A stretch of 64,000 nucleotides of DNA from Sutterella massiliensis (GTDB lineage Bacteria; Pseudomonadota; Gammaproteobacteria; Burkholderiales; Burkholderiaceae_F), in NCBI RefSeq assembly GCF_016899755.1, contig NZ_JACJJC010000002.1:184504-248503 (forward strand), in the 5' to 3' direction. Positions within the stretch are counted from its first letter, which is position 1. Each line of letters begins with the position of its first letter. The notes under the pieces are model-generated. The model saw nothing but the letters and a program-made list of their open reading frames with translations. It was not told where the DNA came from and ran no database searches. Below are positions 20,360 to 29,497 of the stretch, in pieces. Made by a program: the position numbers and the translations under genes.

Positions 20360-20390
20360 TTTTCATCTCTCCGAAGAGGCATTCCTTCGA

Positions 20391-21932
20391 TCACGCCTTT
20401 GCGAGGAGCCGCACGCGGCGCTCGTTGAAGGCTTCGCGCAGCACTTCGACGTCGCTGAAGTGATGCGCGCCCTCGCGCGTGATCTGTTCGGTTTCGTGAC
20501 CTTTGCCGGCAACGAGCACAATGTCGCGCGGCTCGGCTTCAAGCACGGCGTGAATCACCGCCTCGCGCCTGTCAACGATCACATCGACGGGAGAAGCGCT
20601 CTCAACGCGCCTGGCCCCCGCTTCGACGGCACGACAGATCGCTTCGGGCGGCTCCGAGCGCGGGTTGTCGCTCGTGACGACGACGCGCTCGGCGAGCTTC
20701 GCGGCAATCTCGCCCATCATCGGGCGCTTCCCCGGATCCCGGTCGCCGCCGCAGCCGAACACGACCCAAAGCTTGCCGCCGCGCGCACGCGCGGCGGGCG
20801 CAAGGCTCTCGAGCGTCTTTTCGAGCCCGTCGGGCGTGTGCGCAAAATCGACGACGCCTAGCGGCATGCCTTCAGCGTAAACGGGTTCCAGACGCCCCGG
20901 AGGCGCTTCGAGCGCACCAAGCTGCGCGACGACCGCGTCAAACGAATAGCCGCAGGCGAGCGCTGCGGCAGCAACGCCGAGCATGTTCTCGATATTGAAA
21001 ACGCCGAGCTGCGCAATCTCAACGGTCTCGACCTGTTCGCCGAACGTGAGGCGAAAGCGCATGCCGCGCTCGCCCATGGCAATCTGGTCGGCCTCGAGGA
21101 CGCGGGCACCCGGCCACGCACGCGCGAGTTCGCTCGCACGTCCGTCCGTGCCCGTGAACCAGAGCGCGGCGCCGTGTTCACAGGCAACGGACGCAAAATG
21201 CGCGCTCACGGGGTCGTTCGCATTGAGTACCGCCGCACCGAGCCCGGGCCAGCGGAAGAGTTCGGCCTTGGCGTCTTCGTAAGCCTGCATCGTTCGGTGG
21301 TAGTCAAGGTGGTCACGCGAGAGGTTTGTGAAAATGCCGACCGAGAAGGCCGAGCCCGTCAAGCGCCCCTGTTCGAGCCCGACCGAGCTCGCTTCCACCG
21401 CAAAAGCCTTGGCGCCCGCGGCGGCGAGATCGGCATAAATCCCCTGAAGCGACACGGCGTCCGGGGTCGTCAGCTCAGGCGCCTCAAAGGTGCGCCCGTT
21501 GAAAAACGTCCCCACCGTCCCGATCACGCCGCAGGGGGCGCCGAGCTTCGTCAAAAGCTGCGCCGTCCAGAAAGCGGTCGTCGTTTTGCCGTTCGTCCCC
21601 GTCACCGCAATCCCGGTCATGCGCGCGCTCGGCATATCGTAAAAAGCGGCGGCGACTTCGCCTAAGTGAGCCTTCAAATTTTTCACGCCGCGCGCGGCAA
21701 CCGGATAGTGTTCGCCCGCAGGCACATCGTCGCGCGCTTCGTAGAGCACGCCCGCAGCCCCGCGGGCGGCAGCGACGCGAATGAAGTTTCGCCCGTCGAC
21801 CGTTGCACCCGGCACCGCGACGAAAACGTCGCCCGGACGCACGGCCCGGCTGTCGAGTCGCAGGTGCGCGCCTTCGTGCGCGAGGCTCTTCACCCACGCT
21901 GCCGCTTCGGCAATGTCCTTTTCGATCGCCAT
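20391..21932 (-). CDS. murE: UDP-MurNAc-L-alanyl-D-glutamate ligase MurE
   Basis: MurE adds the third amino acid to the precursor. The DNPR motif (VVVTSDNPRSEPP) points to meso-diaminopimelate rather than lysine. GVTGTNGKTTTAFW-like residues (AVTGTNGKTTTAFW) form the ATP loop. The ATG at 21932 (MAIEKDIAEAAAW) has AAGGAAG eight bases upstream. An ATG at 21962 would add ten residues and is possible. Longer in-frame extensions run into ftsI and are unlikely. Confidence 0.95.
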   Translation of the reverse strand: MAIEKDIAEAAAWVKSLAHEGAHLRLDSRAVRPGDVFVAVPGATVDGRNFIRVAAARGAAGVLYEARDDVPAGEHYPVAARGVKNLKAHLGEVAAAFYDMPSARMTGIAVTGTNGKTTTAFWTAQLLTKLGAPCGVIGTVGTFFNGRTFEAPELTTPDAVSLQGIYADLAAAGAKAFAVEASSVGLEQGRLTGSAFSVGIFTNLSRDHLDYHRTMQAYEDAKAELFRWPGLGAAVLNANDPVSAHFASVACEHGAALWFTGTDGRASELARAWPGARVLEADQIAMGERGMRFRLTFGEQVETVEIAQLGVFNIENMLGVAAAALACGYSFDAVVAQLGALEAPPGRLEPVYAEGMPLGVVDFAHTPDGLEKTLESLAPAARARGGKLWVVFGCGGDRDPGKRPMMGEIAAKLAERVVVTSDNPRSEPPEAICRAVEAGARRVESASPVDVIVDRREAVIHAVLEAEPRDIVLVAGKGHETEQITREGAHHFSDVEVLREAFNERRVRLLAKA

Positions 21933-21987
21933 GGCGTTTTCTTCCTTGCGTTCTGCAGTCATTTGCGAATTTCTTCTTCCAAAAAAA

Positions 21988-23826
21988 TCAATTGGCGCGC
22001 TTTCGCGCACCCGCACTCGCGAGCCGTGTACCCGGCGCGGGGAGCGGATCGTCGGGCGGCACCATGAACGTGCGCAGCACGCCCGAAGCCACCTTGTTGA
22101 AGATCGGGGTCGCTACGGCGCCGCCGAAGCGGCTGCCCTTTTTCGGTTCGTCGATCATGATGGCCACAATGAAACGCGGCTGCGTGGCGGGAACGATCCC
22201 GACGAAACTTGCCACCGTGTCGCGCACGTAACGACCGTCCTTCACCTTGTTGGCCGTACCCGTTTTGCCCGCCACCGTGTAGCCCGGCACGCTGATGCGC
22301 GTCGCGGTGCCGCCGCGGCGCACCGTATTCATCATCATCGCGCGCATGAGTCGCATTGTCTCGGGCTTAAAGACCTGCTCGCCCTTGACCGCTTCGCCGG
22401 GCTTACGCTTCATCAGCGTCAAATTGATCACGTCGCCCTCGCGCGCAATGGCCGTATACGCGCGAACGAGCTGCAGGAGCGAAACCGTGACGCCGTGCCC
22501 GTAGGAAATCGTCGCCTGCTCGATCGGGCGCCAGGATTTCGCTGGACGCAGGCGCCCCGCGGTCGCGCCGGGAAAGCCGATATCGGGCGCACGCCCGAAG
22601 CCGAGCGCCGTGTACATGTCCCACAAGGTCTGCGGGGACATTTCGAGCGCGATCTTGACGGTACCGATGTTGGAGGACTTCGAGACGATCTCCGAAACGG
22701 TCAAAAGCCCGTAGTCGTGCACGTCGCCGATCGTGCGGTCGCCGATCGTAAGTTTGCCCGGCGCCGTCTGTATCGTCGTGAACGGCCGCACGATACCAAG
22801 ATCAAGCGCCTTGGCGATCGCAAAGGGCTTCATGGTCGAGCCGGGCTCAAACTGGTCGGTGATGACGCGGTTGCGCGTGCGATCGAAGACCATCGTCGAG
22901 CGATCGTTCGGGTCGTACGTGGGCGCGTTCGCAAGCGCAAGGATTTCGCCCGTTTCGATGTCGGCAACGACCACGGCGCCAGCGAGCGCTTCACTTTTTT
23001 CCATCTGCTCGCCGAGCGCCTTGTAGGCAATGAACTGCACGCGCGAATCGATCGAGAGCGTCACGTCGCGCCCGGGCACGGCTTCCTTGGCCCAGACGTC
23101 GTCGACGATGCGCCCGAGCCGGTCGCGGATGACGCGGCGCGCACCGGGTGCGCCGGCCAAAAGTTTGTCGCAGGAGAGCTCGACGCCTTCCTGCCCCCGG
23201 TCGTTCCAGCCGGTGTAGCCCACAACGTGCGCCATGACGGGGCCGTCGGGATATTCGCGAAGCACCTCGGGCGTGATGCCGATCCCGGGAATCGCGAGCG
23301 CGCGAACGGCCTCTGCGGTCGTCACGTCCTTTTGACGGGCGAGATAGACGAAATTTTTTTGTTCGTTCTTGCGGATTTTGTCGCGAATCGTTGCATAGGG
23401 CACCTCGAGCACTTTGGCAAGCGCCTCAAGTTCGCTGCGCGTTGCTTTCTTCGCGAAGGCCGGGTCCGCCCAGATGCTGCGAACGGGCTGCGATGACGCA
23501 AGCACGACGCCGTTGCGGTCGAGAATCTCGCCGCGCACGCCCGCAATCGTGAGCGTGCGCGCGTAGCGCGCCTCACCTTGTCCCTTCAAAAAGTCGGACG
23601 AGAAGAGCTGCAGCCAGAGCGCACGCCCTGCGAGGGCAAGAAACCCGAGCGAAATACAGCCCATCGCGATATAGGTGCGCCGCGGCGGGATCGGAATAAC
23701 AAGAAGAGGACTCGCCGCTTCACGCGGCTCGGCCTTTTTGGCCGCACGGTCGCGGCGAATGACTTCGACCACCGCACGCCAGACGGCCGCGGCGATCTCC
23801 TTGAGAAGTGAAAGGGGCGAACTCAT
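21988..23826 (-). CDS. ftsI: Septal transpeptidase FtsI (PBP3)
   Basis: FtsI cross-links septal peptidoglycan with FtsW. It has an N-terminal membrane anchor near residues 52–72, a pedestal domain and a transpeptidase domain. The three penicillin-binding motifs are seen: STMK at 330–333, SSN at 384–386 and KTG at 521–523. The length is 612 residues. Its ATG overlaps the ftsL stop as ATGA. Confidence 0.97.
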   Translation of the reverse strand: MSSPLSLLKEIAAAVWRAVVEVIRRDRAAKKAEPREAASPLLVIPIPPRRTYIAMGCISLGFLALAGRALWLQLFSSDFLKGQGEARYARTLTIAGVRGEILDRNGVVLASSQPVRSIWADPAFAKKATRSELEALAKVLEVPYATIRDKIRKNEQKNFVYLARQKDVTTAEAVRALAIPGIGITPEVLREYPDGPVMAHVVGYTGWNDRGQEGVELSCDKLLAGAPGARRVIRDRLGRIVDDVWAKEAVPGRDVTLSIDSRVQFIAYKALGEQMEKSEALAGAVVVADIETGEILALANAPTYDPNDRSTMVFDRTRNRVITDQFEPGSTMKPFAIAKALDLGIVRPFTTIQTAPGKLTIGDRTIGDVHDYGLLTVSEIVSKSSNIGTVKIALEMSPQTLWDMYTALGFGRAPDIGFPGATAGRLRPAKSWRPIEQATISYGHGVTVSLLQLVRAYTAIAREGDVINLTLMKRKPGEAVKGEQVFKPETMRLMRAMMMNTVRRGGTATRISVPGYTVAGKTGTANKVKDGRYVRDTVASFVGIVPATQPRFIVAIMIDEPKKGSRFGGAVATPIFNKVASGVLRTFMVPPDDPLPAPGTRLASAGARKRAN

Positions 23827-24260
23827 CGCGCACCCTCCGAGCGGCCGGCGGCGCTTTTTTGCTTGACGCCCTGCCCGCCAGCTGCGTCGTTCGACTTGGC
23901 CGCACCGACGGTTTCACCCGCAGGGGTTTCGGGCACGAGACGCGCCGCGGTCTCTTCCGCGTAGGCGATGCCACCCGCGTCATCGATCACAAGCGTATAG
24001 GTCACGGCACCCGTTGCTCCCTCAAGTCCGTAGGCTTGCGCGCTCGACGAGATAACGCCGGGGAGCGCCGCGCGGCGCACCTTCATCTGGAGCTCGGCTT
24101 GATCGTCAAGCAGACGGCGCGAGATGCCGACCTCGTGCTCGTGCGTCACGAAGAGCAGTCGAGCGCGGTAGTGGAGCTCGACGAGCGCGAGGGCGCTGAC
24201 GAATAAAATCGCTCCGAGGAACGCCACCGCAACGAGTTCGGCACGGGAGACGCTTCGCAT
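23823..24260 (-). CDS. ftsL: Cell division protein FtsL
   Basis: FtsL is a small bitopic protein that forms a coiled coil with FtsB and binds FtsQ. The product has a short cytoplasmic start, one membrane helix (LVAVAFLGAILFVSALALVE) and a periplasmic segment with RLLDDQAELQ and similar heptads. The ATG at 24260 has GGAGG seven bases upstream. At 145 residues it is longer than usual (about 90–120) because of a Gly/Ala-rich C-terminal tail. Identity rests on topology and its position between rsmH and ftsI. Confidence 0.88.
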   Translation of the reverse strand: MRSVSRAELVAVAFLGAILFVSALALVELHYRARLLFVTHEHEVGISRRLLDDQAELQMKVRRAALPGVISSSAQAYGLEGATGAVTYTLVIDDAGGIAYAEETAARLVPETPAGETVGAAKSNDAAGGQGVKQKSAAGRSEGAR

Positions 24261-24274
24261 CCGAACGCCTCCGA

Positions 24275-25276
24275 CTAGCGCTGTCGACTCGAAGCAGACT
24301 TCGCGCCCGATGCGGGCGCGGCGTCCGTCGCGCGCCACGGCTCGGCCGTTCGCGCGGCCGCGCGCAGCACGGCCGAGCGCGCACGCGGATTGGCTTCGCA
24401 CTCGGCCTTGCTCGGCAGGATGCGTTCTGGCGCCTCAAAGAGCGGCTTCGGCAGCTGCTCGACAGGGATCGGCAAACGCGGATCGATGGCGCGCTCGGGG
24501 TGCGCCGTACGCTCGAAGAAGCGCTTGACGATGCGGTCTTCGAGCGAATGGAAAGCGATAACGGCCAAGCGCCCGCCGGGCAGCAGGAGCGAGCCCGCAG
24601 CTTCGAGCGCGCTCGAAAGTTCGTCAAGTTCGCCGTTCACCTGAATGCGCACGGCCTGAAAAGTACGCGTGGCGGGGTGCTGCACCGCATCGCGGCGGTT
24701 GCGCGGCACGACGCGCTCGACGAGCGACGCGAGCGCTTTGGTGGTTTCAATGGGCGACTTTTCGCGCTCGGCAACGATCGCGCGGGCAATTTTCCCGGCA
24801 AAGCGCTCTTCGCCGTAATCGGCAAGAACGCGCACGATGTCGCCCTCGGGCGCACGCGCGAGCCACTCGGCCGCGGTCTCGCCGCGCGTCGTATCCATAC
24901 GCATGTCCAAAGGACCGTCAAAGCGGAAGGAGAAGCCGCGGGAGGCGTCGTCAATCTGCGGCGAGGAGACGCCGATATCGAGAAAGACGCCGTTCACGGC
25001 CGTGACGCCGATCTCGCCCAACGCTTCGCGCATGTGCGAAAAAGGCGCGTGAATGATTTGAAAGCGCGGATCCCGAATGTCGGCCGCGGCCTTCACCGCT
25101 TCCGGATCTCGGTCGAACGCAATCAGGCGCCCTTTCTCGGAGAGCATCGAAAGGATGCGGCGGCTGTGGCCGCCTCGGCCGAACGTCCCGTCCACGTAGA
25201 GCCCGTCGGCATCGGTGACGAGTGCGCGCGGCGCCTCGACGCCCAAAACCGAGAGATGAACGAACGCTTCAGTCAT
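24275..25276 (-). CDS. rsmH: 16S rRNA (cytosine-1402-N4) methyltransferase RsmH
   Basis: RsmH methylates C1402 of 16S rRNA in the ribosomal P site. [15 protein letters not shown] is the SAM-binding motif; [20 protein letters not shown] and [14 protein letters not shown] residues ([13 protein letters not shown]) are RsmH signatures. The length is 333 residues with an Ala-rich C-terminus. It is the second gene of the cluster after mraZ. Confidence 0.97.
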   Translation of the reverse strand: MTEAFVHLSVLGVEAPRALVTDADGLYVDGTFGRGGHSRRILSMLSEKGRLIAFDRDPEAVKAAADIRDPRFQIIHAPFSHMREALGEIGVTAVNGVFLDIGVSSPQIDDASRGFSFRFDGPLDMRMDTTRGETAAEWLARAPEGDIVRVLADYGEERFAGKIARAIVAEREKSPIETTKALASLVERVVPRNRRDAVQHPATRTFQAVRIQVNGELDELSSALEAAGSLLLPGGRLAVIAFHSLEDRIVKRFFERTAHPERAIDPRLPIPVEQLPKPLFEAPERILPSKAECEANPRARSAVLRAAARTAEPWRATDAAPASGAKSASSRQR

Positions 25277-25320
25277 GGCAAATCTGCTCTCCGCAAGAGT
25301 CGCGGCCCCGGGGAGGACCG

Positions 25321-25776
25321 TCAGAAAGTAAAGTCGGCCGTCTCGAGCGGCACATTGAAAGCCTCGGCCTGCATCGCCTCATACGCTTCGCGCGGCCAGA
25401 GCTCGAGATGGGCGCCGAGCCCGATCAGCACGGCGTTTCGTTCGATGCCGGCGAGCGTACGCAGATCGGCGGGCACCAAAAGGCGCGCCGCACGGTCGGC
25501 CGCAATCGTTCGGGCGCTGCCGAGCACAAGCCGCACGAAGGCGCGCGCCGAATAGGGAAGCGCCGCGAGCTTTTCGCGCTTGATGCGCCAGACCGACTCG
25601 GGATAGACGACAAGGCACCCGTCGGGGTGGCGCGTGAGCACGACCGTGCCCGGCGTCGAGCCGGTGTCGGACGTTTGCTCGGAGCCCAAAAGCGCATCGC
25701 GAAAGAGCGCCGGCACGGCGAACCGTCCCTTTGCATCAAGCGTCACGAGCGCCGTTCCCTCGAAAGCGGGCATCAT
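25321..25776 (-). CDS. mraZ: Transcriptional regulator MraZ
   Basis: MraZ is an AbrB-like DNA-binding protein that controls the division/cell-wall cluster. Both half-repeats are visible: [22 protein letters not shown] near the N-terminus and [15 protein letters not shown] in the second half. The length is 151 residues. The start may be either of two adjacent ATG codons (25776 or 25773). Matching operator repeats lie about 90 bases upstream, which fits autoregulation. Confidence 0.95.
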   Translation of the reverse strand: MMPAFEGTALVTLDAKGRFAVPALFRDALLGSEQTSDTGSTPGTVVLTRHPDGCLVVYPESVWRIKREKLAALPYSARAFVRLVLGSARTIAADRAARLLVPADLRTLAGIERNAVLIGLGAHLELWPREAYEAMQAEAFNVPLETADFTF

Positions 25777-26138
25777 TGAAAGTGCCTCTGCCGCAGTGGT
25801 CTTGCGGATATTTTCCGATCATCGAAGAAGCGTCGGCGCGAGTCTTTCTCGCCGCTGCCGCTAAAACCCACATTTTCCCACAAATGCAGGCCGCACGAGC
25901 GTGGGGAGCGGCTCCCGACGAATCGATTCGTGAAGATTTTTTGCGGCGGCGCACCCGCATCGACCGGCCCCGAAGACACGACAACGCAAGCGTGCACTTC
26001 TCTGGAAAGGCACGCAGGAAATGAACCCGAGGAAAAGACGCGGCAGAGCTGTGCGCAGAACGCCCGAAAACCGCAAAAGTAGGAAGAGCAAAAAGAAAAG
26101 CCGCGGTCTCGGCGCAAAGACGAGAGAGAGAAAGGATG
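25777..26138. other. Leader and control region of the dcw cluster
   Basis: There is no gene in this 362-base stretch between mraZ and the RNase P RNA gene. It contains the MraZ operator at 25867–25881. I do not see a confident minus-35/minus-10 pair. Confidence 0.5.
25867..25881 (-). promoter_or_regulatory. MraZ box
   Basis: On the minus strand GTGGG-AAAAT-GTGGG is a direct repeat with 10-base spacing. This is the known MraZ operator pattern (GTGGG or TGGG repeats separated by five bases). A degenerate third unit (GCGGC) follows at the same spacing. It lies upstream of mraZ in the expected orientation. Confidence 0.75.
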
Positions 26139-26463
26139 TTGCAGCGGGACCTCCCCTATAAGCCGGATTCTGTTTCGTCGGGAGCCCGACGACGGCGATC
26201 ATTCTTCTAGGACGACGCTCGCGCGCCGCCTCAAGCCATCTACCCGCAGCCGAAACCGGGCCGGTCCGTGTGGCTGCCTATTTGATGTTGCTCCCCGTAG
26301 AGATTGCCCGTTTCACCCGATCCGAAGACCGACTCGTCTCTGTTGCTCTAATCCGCGCCTCACGGCGGAGAGGCGTTACCTCCTACGGTGCCCTGCGGAG
26401 TCCGGACTTTCCTCCCGCAGCCCGAAGGCTGCCGACGATCGCCCGGAGAACTCCCGCTGCAGG
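26139..26463 (-). ncRNA. rnpB: RNase P RNA (class A)
   Basis: This is the catalytic RNA that trims the 5' leader of pre-tRNAs. The 5' domain has the conserved block GGAGGAAAGTCCGGACTCC (26397–26415). The 3' end has ACAGAATCCGGCTTATAGG (near 26155–26173). The terminal P1 helix is visible: GCAGCGGGAG near 26451–26460 pairs with TCCCGCTGC near 26141–26149. The length of about 325 bases is reasonable for this group. Ends are estimated to within a few bases. Confidence 0.93.
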
Positions 26464-26471
26464 AGCGCTAC

Positions 26472-26498
26472 TTTATAGAAGCGCCCGAGGACTTTCAA
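26472..26498 (-). promoter_or_regulatory. Sigma-70 promoter of rnpB
   Basis: TTGAAA (26493–26498) and TATAAA (26472–26477) lie 15 bases apart on the minus strand. The predicted start falls within a few bases of the mapped RNA 5' end. The spacing is shorter than the ideal 17. Confidence 0.6.
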
Positions 26499-26656
26499 GC
26501 GCGAGGCGTCGCCTTCGTCGCACCCAGGGTGCCGCCGACGCCGTCAACGCCTCGTCAAAGAAGCGATTCTTCGTTTGTGGGAAAATGATGGGCCAATTCG
26601 ACGCATCGGACCGGCCACTCGGCCGCGAAGTCCGTGCGCACCAACCTTTCGTCAAA

Positions 26657-27820
26657 ATGAATCGCACCAAACTCCCGCTCCTGGCCGCGAGCGGCGCCGC
26701 TCTTCTTTTTGCGGGCTGCGCCCAAGCGTCCGCACTCTCCGACGCGCTCGAAGCCGTCATCGACACGACGCCCGCAGGCCTCGCCAAGTCCTCCGCCTCG
26801 CGCCCGGGCGACTGGGCCTCGTTCTGGTCGGACACCAAAGAAGGCGCCCGCTACATCATGGAAAACGGCAGCGACCTCTGGGTCGTGCCGACCTTCACCA
26901 ACCACCCGGCGTGGAATTGGGACAATCGCAGCGAAGAAAACGCCTATCCCTTCGGCATGGGGCTCGCCCGCCAAGTGATTGACGATCGCGGCAACGAGCG
27001 CATGTTCTTTCTCGTGAGCTTTGTCGACTCGAACTACCGTGTCGAGCCGATGGTGGGCTACTCGTGGGTGGCGCGCTGGCCGATCGGCAACACGGGGCTG
27101 CACTGGGGTGCGGGCTACTTGGCCGGCATCACGATGCGAGGCGACTACATGTGGCTGCCCTGCCCGCTGCCGCTGCCGGTCGTGAAGGTGGGGACCGACA
27201 CCGTCTCCTTCTACACGACGTACATTCCGTTTACGAACGTCTTCTTCATGTACACGTCGATCGCGATCGACAACGCGGGTTCGCGCAAGATGCCGCTTTC
27301 GGCCGAGAGCCCCTGGGTGAAGACGCCGAACCTCCTCTACGGCAGCTGGGGGTGGCGCTACGTCGACAACGGCGAAGAAGAGTCGCCGAATACGGTCAAG
27401 AACGACTCGGTTTGGGGTGTGGGCTTGCGCCACTACTCGGGGCGCAGCTGGCAGACGGACCTGCGCTACAAGAAGGGTTCGCACGACGTGAAGGTCCCGG
27501 GCAGCAAGGACATGTCGCTCGACATCGAGACCTACTCGCTCACGATCGCCTACAACATCGATGTCGCCAAGACCTTCCGTCTCTTTGCGGGCGGCGGCTT
27601 CGGCGTTTCGCACGCCGAGTCGGACGCGGGCTCCGACTGGAATGTGCACCCCGCACTCACCATGGGCTTCACGTGGGCGGCGACCGATCTCATCCACATC
27701 ACTGGCAGCATGGATACGAACATCTCGCGCTTTAAGGGCGTCGTCGACGGGCGCGACAACGACTACGTGCTGAAGGGCATGCCCACTGAATTCACGCTGA
27801 GTGTCGGTCTGGCTTTCTGA
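26657..27820 (+). CDS. PagP-like lipid A palmitoyltransferase fused to a second predicted beta-barrel
   Basis: PagP moves palmitate from phospholipid to lipid A in the outer membrane. Residues about 50–210 follow PagP: DLWVVPTFTNHPAW, FVDSNYRVEPMVGYSW, LHWGAGYLAGIT and FYTTYIPFTNVFFMYT. The catalytic His, Asp and Ser are kept at H83, D124 and S125. The usual PagP ends there. This 387-residue protein continues with about 165 residues of alternating strands (YGSWGWRYV, VWGVGLRHYSG, LFAGGGFGVSHA, FTLSVGLAF) ending in Phe, as an OmpW/OmpX-like barrel would. The signal MNRTKLPLLAASGAALLFAGC may be a lipobox (LFAGC) or be cut after AQA. The ATG at 26657 has a weak ribosome site; an upstream ATG pair at 26585 would spoil the signal peptide. 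Confidence 0.8.
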   Translation: MNRTKLPLLAASGAALLFAGCAQASALSDALEAVIDTTPAGLAKSSASRPGDWASFWSDTKEGARYIMENGSDLWVVPTFTNHPAWNWDNRSEENAYPFGMGLARQVIDDRGNERMFFLVSFVDSNYRVEPMVGYSWVARWPIGNTGLHWGAGYLAGITMRGDYMWLPCPLPLPVVKVGTDTVSFYTTYIPFTNVFFMYTSIAIDNAGSRKMPLSAESPWVKTPNLLYGSWGWRYVDNGEEESPNTVKNDSVWGVGLRHYSGRSWQTDLRYKKGSHDVKVPGSKDMSLDIETYSLTIAYNIDVAKTFRLFAGGGFGVSHAESDAGSDWNVHPALTMGFTWAATDLIHITGSMDTNISRFKGVVDGRDNDYVLKGMPTEFTLSVGLAF

Positions 27821-27844
27821 CCGGGCTCGCAAGGAATCTCGCTT

Positions 27845-27882
27845 GAACGCCGCACCGCACGCTTCGTGCGGGTGCGGCGTTC
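27845..27882 (+). terminator. Terminator after the PagP-like gene
   Basis: GAACGCCGCACC pairs with GGGTGCGGCGTTC, and GCACG pairs with CGTGC around a TT loop, giving a very stable stem. The T-run that follows is short and starts a few bases late (CCCGCATTTT). Confidence 0.6.
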
Positions 27883-28011
27883 CCGCATTTTGCGCGCAAT
27901 AATTTTCCCTTCACCGTAAGCCCGTAAAATGCCGCATATTTCGCAAGCTCGCCGTCTGCGGTTTTCCACAGCGAGCACCTTTTCGAGAAAACAGAGCAAA
28001 AGCCGAACACG

Positions 28012-28024
28012 CTAGTGTCACTAG
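28012..28024. promoter_or_regulatory. 13-base palindrome, possible operator
   Basis: CTAGTG-T-CACTAG is a perfect inverted repeat around one base. It lies about 165 bases before hemL. A further GCTAG/CTAGC pair (28011–28015 and about 28056–28060) brackets it. CTAG is rare in such genomes, so the site may be a regulator target, but no regulator is identified. Confidence 0.3.
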
Positions 28025-28189
28025 ACTATTCGGATTTTCGAAAGACTAGCGAACCGACTTTTTCACACACTTCCCAACAAAATCCGACCAACCGGCGGGC
28101 CGATGCGCCCGCGCGTCACTTGCGGCTCGTTCCCGACGAACCGCGAGCGGCATCGCCGGCCTCGGCAGCGACAAAACTGGAGTCACAAG

Positions 28190-29479
28190 ATGGATCTCAA
28201 CCAGAGCCTTTTCGACCGTGCGCAGGAACTGATCCCGGGCGGCGTCAATTCGCCCGTGCGCGCTTTCCGTTCCGTCGGCGGCGCGCCGCGCTTCATCGAA
28301 CGCGCCAAGGGTCCCTACATGTGGGACGTCGAAGGCAAGGCCTTCATCGACTACGTACTCAGCTGGGGTCCGATGATCCTCGGACACAACAACCCCGAAG
28401 TGGTCGACGCCGTCAAGGCCGCCGTCGACAACGGTCTCTCCTTTGGCGCGGCGACCGAAGGCGAAGTGCGCATCGCACAGGAAATCGTGAAGCTCGTGCC
28501 TTCGATCGAAGAGGTCCGCCTCGTCTCCTCGGGCACCGAAGCGGGAATGTCGGCCATCCGCCTCGCACGCGGCTACACGGGCCGCAACAAGATCATCAAG
28601 TTCGAAGGCTGCTACCACGGCCACTCCGACTCGCTTCTCGTGAAGGCGGGCTCCGGGCTCCTCACCTTCGGCAATCCCTCGTCGGCGGGCGTTCCTGCTT
28701 CCGTTACGGAACACACGCTCGTGCTCGAATACAACAACCCGCAACAGCTTGAAGACGCCTTCCGTCAGTGGGGCGACGACATTGCATGCGTGATCGTCGA
28801 AGCGTTCGCGGGCAACATGAATCTCGTGCGCGGCACGCAGGAATTTATCGACACGATGCGCCGCCTCTGCACCGAACACGGCGCGCTTCTCATCGTTGAC
28901 GAAGTGATGACGGGCTTCCGCGTGGCCCTGGGCGGCGCGCAGTCGCTCTTTAACGTCACGCCCGACATCACGATGCTCGGCAAGGTGATCGGCGGCGGCA
29001 TGCCCGTTGCCGCCTTCGGCGGGCGCCGCGACATCATGGAAAAGGTCGCGCCCTGCGGTCCGGTCTACCAGGCGGGCACGCTCTCTGGCAACCCCGTTGC
29101 CGTGGCAAGCGGCCTCGCGACGCTGCGTCTCATCCAGACGCCGGGCTTTTACGAAAAGCTCGGCAGTCAGACTGAAAAACTCATCGCGGGCCTCACGGCC
29201 GCCGCGCGCGAAGCGGGCATCGAAAACTTCTGCGGCGACAGCGTGGGCGGCATGTTCGGCATCTACTGCCTGCCCGAGCAGCCCAAGGGCTTTGCCGACG
29301 TAATGAAGGCCGACCAGGCGCTCTTCAACAGCTTCTTCCACGGCATGCTCGAGCGCGGTGTCTATTTCGCGCCCTCGACCTTCGAAGCCGGGTTTGTTTC
29401 GATCACGCACGACGATGCGGTGATCGAAAAGACGATCGAAGCGGCTCGCGAAACGTTCGCCGACATCGCCAAGCACTAA
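28190..29479 (+). CDS. hemL: Glutamate-1-semialdehyde 2,1-aminomutase
   Basis: HemL converts glutamate-1-semialdehyde to 5-aminolevulinate, the C5-route entry to haem, with PLP as cofactor. The PLP lysine sits in [53 protein letters not shown] and [19 protein letters not shown] are family motifs. With the ATG at 28190 the length is 429 residues, which is standard; the upstream in-frame stretch is Arg-rich and unlike the family. The gene ends 18 bases before dsbD, so the two may be cotranscribed. Confidence 0.97.
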   Translation: MDLNQSLFDRAQELIPGGVNSPVRAFRSVGGAPRFIERAKGPYMWDVEGKAFIDYVLSWGPMILGHNNPEVVDAVKAAVDNGLSFGAATEGEVRIAQEIVKLVPSIEEVRLVSSGTEAGMSAIRLARGYTGRNKIIKFEGCYHGHSDSLLVKAGSGLLTFGNPSSAGVPASVTEHTLVLEYNNPQQLEDAFRQWGDDIACVIVEAFAGNMNLVRGTQEFIDTMRRLCTEHGALLIVDEVMTGFRVALGGAQSLFNVTPDITMLGKVIGGGMPVAAFGGRRDIMEKVAPCGPVYQAGTLSGNPVAVASGLATLRLIQTPGFYEKLGSQTEKLIAGLTAAAREAGIENFCGDSVGGMFGIYCLPEQPKGFADVMKADQALFNSFFHGMLERGVYFAPSTFEAGFVSITHDDAVIEKTIEAARETFADIAKH

Positions 29480-29497
29480 TCCCTTGAGAGAGCTTTT

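Larger units (their letters stand above)
27821..28189. other. Intergenic region upstream of hemL
   Basis: No gene is supported in this 369-base gap. It holds a hairpin terminator for the preceding gene and a 13-base palindrome. The stretch 27890–28010 is AT-richer than its surroundings, as promoters often are, but I find no good sigma-70 pair. Confidence 0.45.

Noticed and set aside
26270..26656. A longer N-terminus for the PagP-like protein reaching into rnpB
   Set aside because: It overlaps the RNase P RNA gene, is Arg-rich, and would bury the signal peptide.
28046..29476. A 476-codon open frame opposite hemL
   Set aside because: It is antisense to a clear hemL and has no recognisable motifs.
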